From contig JBDRFT010000056.1 in NCBI GenBank assembly GCA_043818495.1, forward strand, positions 1 through 27,443: DNA of 27,443 nt. Reading direction: 5' to 3'. Within the stretch, counting starts at the first letter, position 1. Each line of letters starts with the position of its first letter. Source of the DNA: Bog-1340 sp043818495. Its GTDB lineage: Bacteria; Patescibacteriota; Minisyncoccia; Phycocordibacterales; GWA1-40-21. The translations under genes and the position numbers were made by a program. The notes under the pieces were generated by a model. That model made no database searches and had not been told where the DNA came from. It saw only the letters and a program-made list of their open reading frames with translations. Positions 1-7,579 of this stretch are shown in pieces.

Positions 1-29
1 AGAGAGAGAGAGAGAGAGAGAGAGAGAGT
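1..29. repeat. (AG)14 dinucleotide tract at the window edge
   Basis: The first 28 bases are a pure AG repeat. Read in the frame of the gene that follows, it encodes alternating Arg and Glu. It may be a genuine low-complexity coding tract or an assembly artefact at a contig end; the sequence alone cannot decide. Confidence 0.9.
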
Positions 30-679
30 TAAAAAAACTGAGTGAAAAATCAGTAGAAATTTTTGAAGAAAATTTTTCAAAATATCCAAAAGTTGATGAG
101 AAAGAAGCTAAAAAAATAGCTGAAAAATGGAATTTTGATAAATTAGGAATAAATTTAATTCAGCGAGAAACAGATGTGATTCTTTATCAAATAAAAGATG
201 AAAAGGAAAGTAATATAGAGCTTGGTATTTTAGATCTAAATTATCAGGAAGAAAAAAATGCAGGAACTCATGCCAGAATAAAATTTTGTACAAGCAAAAA
301 GTTAGGGGTTTATATTGATTGGCGGTCAACACATATTGAAGAAGGATTAGGTTGTGGTGAAAAAAATGCACAAAAAAGAAATTGGTGTAATATTCAACAC
401 ACAATAAAAGGGTATATATGCGAAGGTGATCAAGAAAAACGTTATTTAATAGTCGTAAATGATACTGGAAAATTTGAAATGGTTAAAGATATAATTAAAG
501 AAGATAAAATATTTTCTAAAAAATTATCAGATATGTTAGTTCGTTATCAAATTTCTAAATTATTTTTAGGAAGAGTCGAACATAAACTTGAAATAGAAAA
601 AAGAACTTGGGATGCTCAAACGGTTGGTCGTAAAAAAGAAATTTATAAATACAAAAGAAGTCAAGAAACAAGTGAATAA
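2..679 (+). CDS. Unknown protein, 5'-truncated at the window edge
   Basis: The frame is open from base 2 to a TAA at 677-679, so the true start lies outside the window. An internal GTG at 176 is only a secondary candidate, because the upstream codons read as ordinary lysine/glutamate-rich protein. I do not recognise the family. The visible part is about 225 residues: an Arg-Glu repeat (first 9 residues), a charged helical segment, a central stretch with several Cys and Trp residues (GLGCGEKN, NWCNIQHT, GYICEGDQ), and a basic C-terminus. No membrane segment or signal peptide is visible. The Cys-containing middle could bind a metal, but the spacing matches no motif I know. It is followed by a 242-bp spacer and then rnc on the same strand. 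Confidence 0.6.
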   Translation, partial: ERERERERELKKLSEKSVEIFEENFSKYPKVDEKEAKKIAEKWNFDKLGINLIQRETDVILYQIKDEKESNIELGILDLNYQEEKNAGTHARIKFCTSKKLGVYIDWRSTHIEEGLGCGEKNAQKRNWCNIQHTIKGYICEGDQEKRYLIVVNDTGKFEMVKDIIKEDKIFSKKLSDMLVRYQISKLFLGRVEHKLEIEKRTWDAQTVGRKKEIYKYKRSQETSE

Positions 680-921
680 TCAATACGAAAAATTATTAAT
701 AATTTAAAAATTTGATTGGTTGGAGAAAATAAAACAAGGAGGTCGTGCTTCTTCAATGTTTGAGTTTTTTAAAAATTTTATCATTAAAAATTTATTTACC
801 CTGTTAAATAAAAATTCAAATTTAACAAGGTGAAAGTTTAAAAATTTAGAAAATTTATTAACAGAATTTATAACTTTCAACTTTACAAACTTTATAACTT
901 GATAAACTTTTAACTATTTTC
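680..921. other. Spacer with a 12-bp hairpin
   Basis: No gene is identified. A hairpin pairs 798-809 with 820-831 (11 Watson-Crick pairs plus one G-T, loop of 10 bases). The first arm shares the run CCCTGTTAAAT with the spacer before cysS near 23519. A purine-rich AAGGAGGT at 735-742 looks like a Shine-Dalgarno sequence, but only 20-25-codon hydrophobic reading frames follow it, so no gene is called. Confidence 0.5.
858..915 (+). repeat. AACTTTATAA-type degenerate repeat upstream of rnc
   Basis: Overlapping copies of a roughly 10-base unit (ACTTTATAA, ACTTTACAA, ACTTTCAA) run up to the rnc start. Related tracts occur near 7525, 13451, 18695, 22364 and 23598, often directly upstream of a start codon. 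Confidence 0.6.
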
Positions 922-1614
922 ATGAATCCAGATTTTTCAATTTTTGAAAAAAAAATAGAAATTACCTTTAAAAATAAGGATATTTTGAGACAGGCTTTTA
1001 CACATAGGTCTTTTTTAAACGAGCATAGAAATTCTAAATTAGCTCATAATGAAAGATTAGAATTTTTAGGAGACGCAGTTCTTGAGCTTATTGTTACAGA
1101 ATATCTTTATGAAAAATATCCTAATAATACTGAAGGCGAACTTACCGCTTATAGATCTGCACTTGTAAATGCGATTACTCTTTCAGATGTGGCTTCAAAA
1201 TTATATATGAATGATTTTTTATTACTTTCTAAAGGTGAAGCGAAAGATACGGGAAGAGCCAGACAAATAATTCTCGCGAATACGATAGAGGCTCTTATTG
1301 GCGCCATTTTTCTTGACCAAGGATATGAAATTACAAAATCTTTTATAGCAAAAAATATTTTTAATCTTATCGAAAAAATTATTAAAGAAAAAACTTGGCT
1401 TGATGCAAAAAGTAAATTTCAAGAACAAGCTCAAGATTATGAAAGTATTACTCCGATGTATAAAACTTTAAAAGAAGAAGGCCTAGACCATGATAAACAA
1501 TTTACGGTTGCTGTGTTTTTGAATGATAAAAAAATTGCGGAAGGAAGGGGCAAATCAAAACAAGAAGCTGAACAGGTCGCAGCAAACAATGCTCTTAAAA
1601 TTAAATTTAATTGA
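922..1614 (+). CDS. rnc: Ribonuclease III
   Basis: Double-strand-specific endoribonuclease that processes rRNA precursors and other structured RNAs. The protein is 230 residues, the usual length. The RNase III signature NERLEFLGD is at residues 43-51, supplying the acidic metal ligands Glu44/Glu47 and Asp51; the second cluster is at residues 119-123 (ANTIE), with Glu123. In E. coli the first acidic residue of that second cluster is Asp, and here it is Asn120, as in a number of other bacterial enzymes. A double-stranded-RNA-binding domain fills residues 160-228, ending in the typical Lys/Ala-rich helix (GKSKQEAEQVAANNAL). The ATG at 922 fits the family N-terminus. No Shine-Dalgarno sequence precedes it. 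It ends with TGA, showing that TGA is a stop in this genome. Confidence 0.96.
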   Translation: MNPDFSIFEKKIEITFKNKDILRQAFTHRSFLNEHRNSKLAHNERLEFLGDAVLELIVTEYLYEKYPNNTEGELTAYRSALVNAITLSDVASKLYMNDFLLLSKGEAKDTGRARQIILANTIEALIGAIFLDQGYEITKSFIAKNIFNLIEKIIKEKTWLDAKSKFQEQAQDYESITPMYKTLKEEGLDHDKQFTVAVFLNDKKIAEGRGKSKQEAEQVAANNALKIKFN

Positions 1615-1830
1615 GTTTAATTTTCGCGGAAATATGCGGAATTTAACGCAGAAAAACGCAGAAAAAATTCATAAACAAAGTAATTAAATTAAAAAATATT
1701 TGATAAAATAAATTTTTTAATTTGTAATGGTTTAAAAAATATTTAGAAATAAGGATATTTTGGAAAGTGTATAATTACTGCAAATAAATTACTGCAAATA
1801 AATTTGACTTTTTATCGACAAAAAAAATTC

Positions 1831-1859
1831 TTTACATTTTTTTATTTTTAAATTACATT
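1831..1859 (+). promoter_or_regulatory. Predicted promoter of rsmE, probably leaderless
   Basis: TTTACA (1831-1836), a 17-base spacer, then TACATT (1854-1859), ending six bases before the rsmE ATG. Transcription should start at or within a base of the start codon. Both boxes are imperfect and the region is AT-rich, so this is a prediction by architecture. Confidence 0.45.
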
Positions 1860-1865
1860 TAAAAT

Positions 1866-2648
1866 ATGCGTCTACATAGATTTTATTTAAATAAAAAAAT
1901 AGAAAAAGAAGTTCATATAAATGATAAGGAACTTTTGCATCAATGGTTAAAAGTTTTTAGATTAAAAGCCAGTAATAGAATTATTATTTTTAATGGTGGG
2001 GATATTGAATATGAAGGATATTTTAAAATTCTTAAGAAAAAAGAAGCAGTTTTAATAATTGATAAAGAAAAAAAAGTAGAAAAAAATCAACAAATTGAAT
2101 TATATTATTTTTGCTCAATTATTAAAAAAGATAAATTTGAATTGATAGTAGAAAAATGTACAGAAATAGGAGTTTCTTTTTTTTACCCTATTCTTTCTGA
2201 AAGAAGCGAAAAGAAAAATTTGAATATTGAAAGATTAAATAAAATCGCAAAAGAAGCAGTGGAACAATCTGGAAGAATTATTTTGCCTAAAATCTTCAGT
2301 CCAGAATTATTGGAAAAAATAATTTCTGATTTTTCTGATTTTAATGGAAAATTATTTGTTTTAGATTTTGACGGCGCGAGTTTTGCAGAAACTTTTATTA
2401 AAAATATAAATAATGAAAATATTCAAAATAAAAATGAAAATGAAAAAACTAGGCAAAAAATAGGTTTATTTATTGGGCCAGAAGGCGGTTGGTCAGATAA
2501 AGAAAAAAAATTTTTTAAACAAAAAAAAATACAAAGTATTTCTCTTGGTTCTCAAATACTTCGTGCTGAAACATCAGCAATCGTAGCAAGTGCTTTGATT
2601 TTAACAAACGACTATCTTACAAAATACAAAGTTTTGTGTAAAAGTTAA
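1866..2648 (+). CDS. rsmE: 16S rRNA m3U1498 methyltransferase
   Basis: SPOUT-family methyltransferase that methylates N3 of U1498 in 16S rRNA using S-adenosylmethionine. The protein is 260 residues, typical length. The N-terminal PUA-like part opens with MRLHRFYL and contains HQWLKVFRLK; the C-terminal knotted domain carries the family hallmarks IGPEGGWSDKE (near residue 203) and LGSQILRAETSAIVAS (near 227), which form the SAM-binding knot. The stretch around residues 178-196, rich in Asn and Glu, is a low-complexity insertion before the knot. There is no Shine-Dalgarno sequence; the ATG lies six bases after a -10-like box. It stands alone, followed by a repeat-rich spacer and a tRNA on the opposite strand. 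Confidence 0.95.
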   Translation: MRLHRFYLNKKIEKEVHINDKELLHQWLKVFRLKASNRIIIFNGGDIEYEGYFKILKKKEAVLIIDKEKKVEKNQQIELYYFCSIIKKDKFELIVEKCTEIGVSFFYPILSERSEKKNLNIERLNKIAKEAVEQSGRIILPKIFSPELLEKIISDFSDFNGKLFVLDFDGASFAETFIKNINNENIQNKNENEKTRQKIGLFIGPEGGWSDKEKKFFKQKKIQSISLGSQILRAETSAIVASALILTNDYLTKYKVLCKS

Positions 2649-2675
2649 ATTTATTTGAGAGTTTATTATATTTTG

Positions 2676-2788
2676 CGGAAAAAAGCAGAAATTAACACAG
2701 AAAAACACAGAAAACACCAAAGATACGGATAAACGCGGATGAAAATGCAACGCGGATAAACGCAGATAAATACAGAAAAATAATAAAA
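2676..2788. repeat. Degenerate CGCGGATAAA / CGCAGAAAA tract
   Basis: Short units resembling ACGCGGATAAACGCAGATAAA and CACAGAAAAACACAGAAAA are repeated here. A shorter relative lies at 1625-1667, just after rnc. They look like slippage-amplified spacer repeats rather than coding sequence; the reading frames across them are shadows. Confidence 0.6.
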
Positions 2789-2801
2789 TCAACTTTTTTT
2801 G

Positions 2802-2872
2802 TGCGGGCAGAGGTAATCGAAACCTCGACTGATCCTTGGCAAGGACCTGTTTTACCACTAAACCATGCCCGC
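2802..2872 (-). tRNA. tRNA-Gly(GCC)
   Basis: Read on the minus strand, a perfect 7-bp acceptor stem GCGGGCA/TGCCCGC encloses a D arm, an anticodon arm with loop TTGCCAA (anticodon GCC) and a T arm GAGGT-TTCGATT-ACCTC. The discriminator base is A. CCA is not encoded, so a CCA-adding enzyme is needed. Confidence 0.96.
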
Positions 2873-3318
2873 AATAATTATTAAAATTCTTTTTTTATAA
2901 AACTGATATGAAATTCACAAAATTATTTTCATAGTTTATTATATATAAAAAAATAAAAAAAGAAATACTTACTTGCGAATAGAAAAAATAGAATATAGAA
3001 TAAGAAGAAATAAAAAATAATTATAAATTATGAATTATGAAAAAAAGTAATTTGTAATAAGTAATAATTAAAATCATTAAAACATGAAAACATTAAAACA
3101 AAAATTAAAAGGGTTTTCGGCTTTGCCGAAAACCTTTTTTTATTTTTCTCTTATTTATTATGTTTTATTTTTTTTATTTTTATTTTCTTATTTTGTATTT
3201 TTTCATAAATCTTGAATCCTGAATCTTAAATCTTTTCTCATAATTTATAATTTATAATTTATAATTCGTAATTTTTTCTCTACCAACTACTCACTACAAA
3301 CTATAAACTTATTATCAA
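2873..3318. other. Convergent spacer without a gene
   Basis: AT-rich spacer with degenerate repeats such as AATTATGAATTATGA near 3020 and TAATTTATAATTTATAATT near 3240. Apart from the hairpin at 3107-3139, nothing coding or structured is visible. Confidence 0.6.
3107..3139. terminator. Palindrome family A, copy 1 (bidirectional terminator)
   Basis: Arms 3107-3121 and 3125-3139 pair over 15 bp with one G-T and a TTT loop; core GGGTTTTCGGC / GCCGAAAACC. The A-run before it and T-run after it make it terminator-like on both strands. It lies in the convergent spacer before the 3' end of argS. Confidence 0.75.
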
Positions 3319-5136
3319 TTACATCTTTTCTAAAACCTGTATTCCTAAAAGATTAAGACCTTTTTTTAAAATGATAGAAAAAATTTCTGTTAACATTATT
3401 TTATAGGAAGATTCGGTATTTGTTTTGTCTATAATTTTTTCTTTTGCGTAAAAATTATTAAAAGCTGAAGCAAGTTCAATAAGATATACGGCAATATAAT
3501 GAGGAGAATATTCAACCCCAGCTCTTTCCACAATTTCTGGAAATCTATAAAACATTTTTTCTAATTGAGTTATTTGTTTTATTTTTAAATTTTTCCAATT
3601 AATTTTTTTTATTTTTTCTTCTTTAGCTTTTCGTAAAATTGATCTTGCTCTTGCATATGAATATTGCAAATAAGGTCCAGAATCCCCTTCAAAAGAAATT
3701 GATTTATCAAAATCAAAAATAATATCTTTTCCCGCAACTTGTTTTAATATTGAATATTTCAAAGCGCCAATAGCAACTTTTTTATTAATTTCTTCTTTTT
3801 CTTTTTCACTTATTTTTTTATCAATTATTTTCTCCGCAACTTTTTCTTTTATTTCTGAAATTAAAGACATCGCGGTAATTACATTTCCAGTACGTGAACT
3901 CATTTTTCCTGTAGAAAATTTAAGCATACCATGTGAAATATGTTTTGTTTTTTCTGTTATATTTGGATAAAGAAAACTTAATACTTTTAACATAACTTTA
4001 AAATATTCATTTTGTTCATTAGCGGTTATAATTATTGAATAATCTGGTTTAAAAATTTCCTCTTTTTTTTTAGCAACACCTAAATCTTTTGCTTCATATG
4101 TTGGAATTCCTTTTGAATTAACAAAAACACGGGTATGAAGTCCATAATTTTCTCCTTTAAAAATAATCGCACCTTCGCTTTTTTGAAAAATATTTTTTTC
4201 TAATCCTTCTTTTATAATTGATAATGAATCTTCCGCGACTTCACTTTCCCAAATCATTTTATCAAACTTTGTATCTAAAATTTGATAAATTTCTTCAAAA
4301 TGTTTAATACTTATTTCTCTGCCCCATTTATACCAAGATAAAATATCTTCATCGCATTTATCTTTCAATTTTTTCTTAAAGTATAAAATATCAAAAATTC
4401 TTTTATTAAGATTTTGAATTTCAGTATTAATTTCAATATTTTCTTCATAATTAGACGCGCCTAAATAATAAGCAATGCCTAAAAAAAATATTTTATAATC
4501 CAAAGTATCATTTTTTTCAGGTATTTTAATTTTAATATCTTCATTTTTAAAATTAACAATATAATTACCTTTATTTTTAAAACATTCACATTGAATTTTT
4601 TTAATACCCCATATTGTTTTTGTAATATGAAGACCAATATCTCCACCATATGATATTCTTTTTATTTTTGCTCCATTATTTTCAATAATTCTTGATATTG
4701 ATTCGCCAATAGCATTAGACATAAGATGACCGATATGAAATTGTTTAAAAACATTAGGGTCAGTATATTCTATTATTACTTTTTTCCCATTTAACTTTTT
4801 GCTTGAACCAAATTTTTTATTTTCTTTTAAGATTTTTTTATTTTGTGAAATAAAAAAATTTGAAGACAAATAAAAATTTATAAATCCTTGACCCGCCGTT
4901 TCCACTTTTGAAATTTCTTTTGGTATTTTTTTAATAATTTCAGCAACAATATTTTCCGCGAGTTTTTGCGGATTTTGCCCAATTTGTTTTGCCAGCATCA
5001 TTGCTATATTTGTAGAATAATCTCCATTAGAAAGTTTTTCAGGATGTTCCAAAATTATTTTAGAAATTTTTATTTCATCTATTTTAAGATTTCTAAGTGC
5101 CATTTTTATTAAGTTTTCCAATATATCTTTAATCAT
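3319..5136 (-). CDS. argS: Arginyl-tRNA synthetase
   Basis: Class I synthetase that charges tRNA-Arg; cytoplasmic. Seen from the ATG at 5136 (605 residues): an N-terminal Add1-type domain (residues 1-100), the HIGH motif in FKQFHIGHLMSN (134-137), the KMSKS-equivalent KMSSR (411-415) followed by TGN, and a C-terminal all-helical anticodon-binding domain ending in NLLGIQVLEKM. An in-frame ATG four codons upstream, at 5148, would give 609 residues. I prefer the second ATG because a TATGAT box ends seven bases before it and overlaps the first ATG, and because the protein then opens MIKDILENLI, as ArgS proteins often do. No Shine-Dalgarno sequence is present at either ATG. Palindromes on both sides suggest a single-gene transcript. 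Confidence 0.95.
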   Translation of the reverse strand: MIKDILENLIKMALRNLKIDEIKISKIILEHPEKLSNGDYSTNIAMMLAKQIGQNPQKLAENIVAEIIKKIPKEISKVETAGQGFINFYLSSNFFISQNKKILKENKKFGSSKKLNGKKVIIEYTDPNVFKQFHIGHLMSNAIGESISRIIENNGAKIKRISYGGDIGLHITKTIWGIKKIQCECFKNKGNYIVNFKNEDIKIKIPEKNDTLDYKIFFLGIAYYLGASNYEENIEINTEIQNLNKRIFDILYFKKKLKDKCDEDILSWYKWGREISIKHFEEIYQILDTKFDKMIWESEVAEDSLSIIKEGLEKNIFQKSEGAIIFKGENYGLHTRVFVNSKGIPTYEAKDLGVAKKKEEIFKPDYSIIITANEQNEYFKVMLKVLSFLYPNITEKTKHISHGMLKFSTGKMSSRTGNVITAMSLISEIKEKVAEKIIDKKISEKEKEEINKKVAIGALKYSILKQVAGKDIIFDFDKSISFEGDSGPYLQYSYARARSILRKAKEEKIKKINWKNLKIKQITQLEKMFYRFPEIVERAGVEYSPHYIAVYLIELASAFNNFYAKEKIIDKTNTESSYKIMLTEIFSIILKKGLNLLGIQVLEKM

Positions 5137-5143
5137 TAATTTA

Positions 5144-5172
5144 ATCATACTATAATTTGATAAAATTGAAAA
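5144..5172 (-). promoter_or_regulatory. Predicted argS promoter, leaderless
   Basis: On the minus strand: TTTTCA (5172-5167), a 17-base spacer, TATGAT (5149-5144), then seven bases to the ATG at 5136. The -10 box overlaps the alternative upstream ATG, which argues against that start. Confidence 0.45.
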
Positions 5173-5249
5173 TAAAATTTAACATTTAATCGCAATTAAT
5201 AATTAGTAAATTTAACAAAAAATAAAAAAATCTAAAACAAAAATAAAAA

Positions 5250-5286
5250 GCAAAAAAGGTTTTCGCGAAGCGAAAACCTTTTTTGC
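5250..5286. terminator. Palindrome family A, copy 2
   Basis: A perfect 17-bp stem (5250-5266 with 5270-5286), loop GAA, core AAGGTTTTCGC / GCGAAAACCTT with flanking A and T runs. It lies between the GH130 unit and argS on the minus strand. Confidence 0.75.
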
Positions 5287-5361
5287 TTGTGAATTTTTTT
5301 TATTTTTTTATTTTTTGAAATTTTTTAAACTAATTTTTTTAATTTTTCTCTAAAACAAAAA

Positions 5362-5399
5362 TGTCTACGGAAAATACTAGGTAGTGTTTTCCGTAGACA
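5362..5399. repeat. Palindrome family B, copy 1
   Basis: TGTCTACGGAAAATACTA and TAGTGTTTTCCGTAGACA flank a GG dinucleotide: 18-bp arms with one mismatch. About 70 bases of its left flank (5290-5361) also resemble the inverted right flank of copy 2 at 13331. Confidence 0.85.
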
Positions 5400-5426
5400 A
5401 GTCTAAAAATATGAAAACTTGGAATC

Positions 5427-5470
5427 AAAGTTAGATGCAAAGTTGGATATCCAACTTTACATCCAACTTT
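5427..5470. repeat. 44-base hairpin built on AAAGTTGGAT
   Basis: Arms 5427-5447 and 5450-5470 pair with two mismatches; the centre is a perfect 20-base palindrome at 5439-5458 with the core GGATATCC. A relative (AGTTGGATGTC / GATATCCAACT) is at 12217-12239. Confidence 0.75.
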
Positions 5471-5478
5471 ACACTAAA

Positions 5479-5499
5479 TTGAAAGGCAAGGCCTCTCAA
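5479..5499. repeat. Short hairpin TTGAAAGGC / GCCTCTCAA
   Basis: Nine-base arms with one mismatch and loop AAG. It resembles the TGAGAGG / CCTCTCA hairpin at 13147-13173. Confidence 0.5.
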
Positions 5500-5521
5500 A
5501 TTTATAAGAAAATAAAAAACT

Positions 5522-5552
5522 AAAGGGTTTTCGGCGGAGCCGAAAACCCTTT
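5522..5552. terminator. Palindrome family A, copy 3
   Basis: A perfect 14-bp stem AAAGGGTTTTCGGC / GCCGAAAACCCTTT with loop GGA, 53 bases after the stop of the upstream minus-strand GH130-like gene. It is the likely terminator of that two-gene unit. Confidence 0.75.
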
Positions 5553-5604
5553 CGGTTTTTATTTTTTGGCCTTTTACATATTACTTATTGCATATTACTT
5601 TTTT

Positions 5605-7518
5605 TTAAAGCAAAGAATCTAATAATTTTTTAAGAGAAACTGTCGCAACTCCAACTACACTATCAGCTCCACCATAATATATAAACAATTTCTCTTTTCT
5701 AATTGCAGTTCCACAAGGGAAAACCACATTTGGCGTAATTCCTTTTAATTCATATTCAGTTTCTGGTTGAAATATTGGCTGACTAGCTCTTGCTATAACA
5801 CTTAATGGATTTTTTAAATCTAAAAGAGCCAGCCCTATTCTATAAGTATGATGATTTGAAGAAACTCCATGATAAAGCAGTAGCCAACCTTTTTTAGTTT
5901 TTATTGGAGGAGCTGTAATGCCGACTTTTTCACTATCCCACATTCCTTTTCTTGGTAAAAGAATAGGTGTGGAAATTTCTAATAGTTTTTCATTTTCTAA
6001 TGAATCAATAAAATCGGCGCATATATCATTGTTTACTCTATGAAGTATTAAAAATTTTCCATTTATTTTTTCAGGAAAAATACAAGCATCTTTATCATCT
6101 TTATCTTTTGGAGAAATAAGTATTGGTTCGCTCCAAATCCAATTTTTATTTTCAAAATTTTCAAAAGATATGGTAGTAATAGCAACTCTTGGAGGATTAG
6201 TTCCATCATATGCTGTATAGCACATATAAATTTTATCATCTATAAGTGTAAGTCGCGGGTCTTCACAACCAGAATTTCCCGAACGAATTTTTATTTCAAA
6301 AAATTTTCTTGGTGTATAAATTGGTTTATCATCTCTTTCATTTATATTAAAACCATCTTTTGAAGAAGCATATCCTATAGAAGAAGTCCAATCATCTGAC
6401 ATTGCTCTATAAAGTATATGAGTTATATTTCCTATTTGAAGCGATGCGGGATTAAAAACTCCATTTGCTTCCCAAGAAAAATTTGGGCGAGATTTTAAAA
6501 TAGGATTTTTATCATATCTAGTGAGATATGAACTTAAAGCATTTGGCTTCATACTAATTAAAAGGTCATTTAATTTTACTGATGCAATAGCACAAACAGT
6601 ATCCGCCGCTCCATAATATATTTCTAAAATATTTTTTTTTAACATACTTCCAGAAGGAAAAATTATATTAGGCATTTGTCCAAATTTTTCATAAACTTCA
6701 GAAGGAGCAAACATCGGACCCTTTGTCTGTCCTATTATTTTTTTAGGATTTTTTAAATCTAAAAGTAAAGCTTCCACACCAAAAACTAAAACAAAAGGAT
6801 TATTTTCTCTATGATAATTTTCTATATAACTATAAATAAAAAACCAACCACTTTTTGTTTTTATTGGAACAGCGCCAACTTCAATATGGTCCATTTTTGA
6901 CCTTCTTGGGTCAAAAATATGAGAATCAATTTCTTTATACCATTTTTCCCAATATTCTTTATTCCACATATCTTCTAATTTATCAAATTCTGCAAAACAA
7001 ATTTTTTCATGCGGAGGCTTATCGGTATCTACTGATAAAACTGCAATATATTTTCCATTTATTTTTTCTGGAAATAAAACCATCGCTTTGGCATTAAATG
7101 GAGTGATTAAATGTTTTTCTTCTATTTTTTTAAAATCTTTTGTAATAGCAAGAGCAATTTTAATTCCTTCCGCATTAAAAGGATAATTTGAAAGCGCTGT
7201 ATAAAAAATATAAAATTTATTTTCTATTTTTGTAATTCTTGGGTCCTCGCAACCATATTTTTCCCATTCATATTCAGGAGCAATGAGCTGTTTTCTTTCT
7301 GAAAAATGAATACCATTTTTACTTGATGTATAACCGATAGAAGAAATGCTTATATTATTTCCAAAATAAGATTCATTTGAAGACATCGCTCTATAAATAT
7401 AATGTATTTTATTTTTATCTTTTATTGGACACCAATTAAAAACAGCCTTTGATTCCCACGGGTCATTAGTGTTCGGAGAAAGCAGTGGGTTATGTGTTGA
7501 TTTTTTTATTGTGAACAT
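5605..7518 (-). CDS. Tandem two-domain GH130-like beta-propeller protein
   Basis: GH130 enzymes are five-bladed propellers that phosphorolyse or hydrolyse beta-mannosides. This protein of 637 residues has two complete copies of the fold, about twice the usual size. Domain 1 (1-325) carries GCEDPR at 89-94 and FPEKI at 149-153; domain 2 (335-637) carries GCEDPR at 417-422, FPEKI at 481-485 and HRVN at 493-496. The Asp of EDPR corresponds to the proposed catalytic acid of the family. Both halves start with the sugar-site block (AVFN..., GVFNPAS...) followed by YRAM and end with IYYG(G/A)AD. In domain 1 the usual NP after VF is NW, hinting at altered specificity. No signal peptide is visible, suggesting a cytoplasmic protein. 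It is the second gene of a minus-strand pair, 61 bp after its paralogue. Substrate and phosphorylase-versus-hydrolase status cannot be told. Confidence 0.85.
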   Translation of the reverse strand: MFTIKKSTHNPLLSPNTNDPWESKAVFNWCPIKDKNKIHYIYRAMSSNESYFGNNISISSIGYTSSKNGIHFSERKQLIAPEYEWEKYGCEDPRITKIENKFYIFYTALSNYPFNAEGIKIALAITKDFKKIEEKHLITPFNAKAMVLFPEKINGKYIAVLSVDTDKPPHEKICFAEFDKLEDMWNKEYWEKWYKEIDSHIFDPRRSKMDHIEVGAVPIKTKSGWFFIYSYIENYHRENNPFVLVFGVEALLLDLKNPKKIIGQTKGPMFAPSEVYEKFGQMPNIIFPSGSMLKKNILEIYYGAADTVCAIASVKLNDLLISMKPNALSSYLTRYDKNPILKSRPNFSWEANGVFNPASLQIGNITHILYRAMSDDWTSSIGYASSKDGFNINERDDKPIYTPRKFFEIKIRSGNSGCEDPRLTLIDDKIYMCYTAYDGTNPPRVAITTISFENFENKNWIWSEPILISPKDKDDKDACIFPEKINGKFLILHRVNNDICADFIDSLENEKLLEISTPILLPRKGMWDSEKVGITAPPIKTKKGWLLLYHGVSSNHHTYRIGLALLDLKNPLSVIARASQPIFQPETEYELKGITPNVVFPCGTAIRKEKLFIYYGGADSVVGVATVSLKKLLDSLL

Positions 7519-7524
7519 TTGACC

Positions 7525-7566
7525 ATAGAGTTATAAAGTTTGTAAAGTAAAAAGTTTATAAAGTTT
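7525..7566 (-). repeat. ACTTTATAA-type repeat before the GH130-like gene
   Basis: On the minus strand it reads as overlapping ACTTTATAA, ACTTTTTAC and ACTTTACAA units ending about 10 bases before the start codon. Position and orientation relative to the gene match the tracts before rnc and cysS. Confidence 0.55.
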
Positions 7567-7579
7567 AAAGAAAAAAAAT

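Noticed and set aside
735..833. Possible short gene after AAGGAGGT
   Set aside because: The ATG is 14 bases from the Shine-Dalgarno-like sequence and the frame is only 25 codons, running through a hairpin; no homology could be recognised.
2601..2874. Two minus-strand frames over the tRNA-Gly region
   Set aside because: They read through the tRNA gene and the degenerate repeats; composition is unlike protein.
5439..5458. Perfect 20-base palindrome as a transcription-factor operator
   Set aside because: It is the centre of a larger hairpin and has a relative at 12217, so a repeat-family explanation is simpler; no promoter adjoins it.
6855..7097. Open frame of 80 codons on the plus strand inside the GH130-like gene
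   Set aside because: It lies fully within a strongly conserved gene on the other strand and shows no protein-like features.
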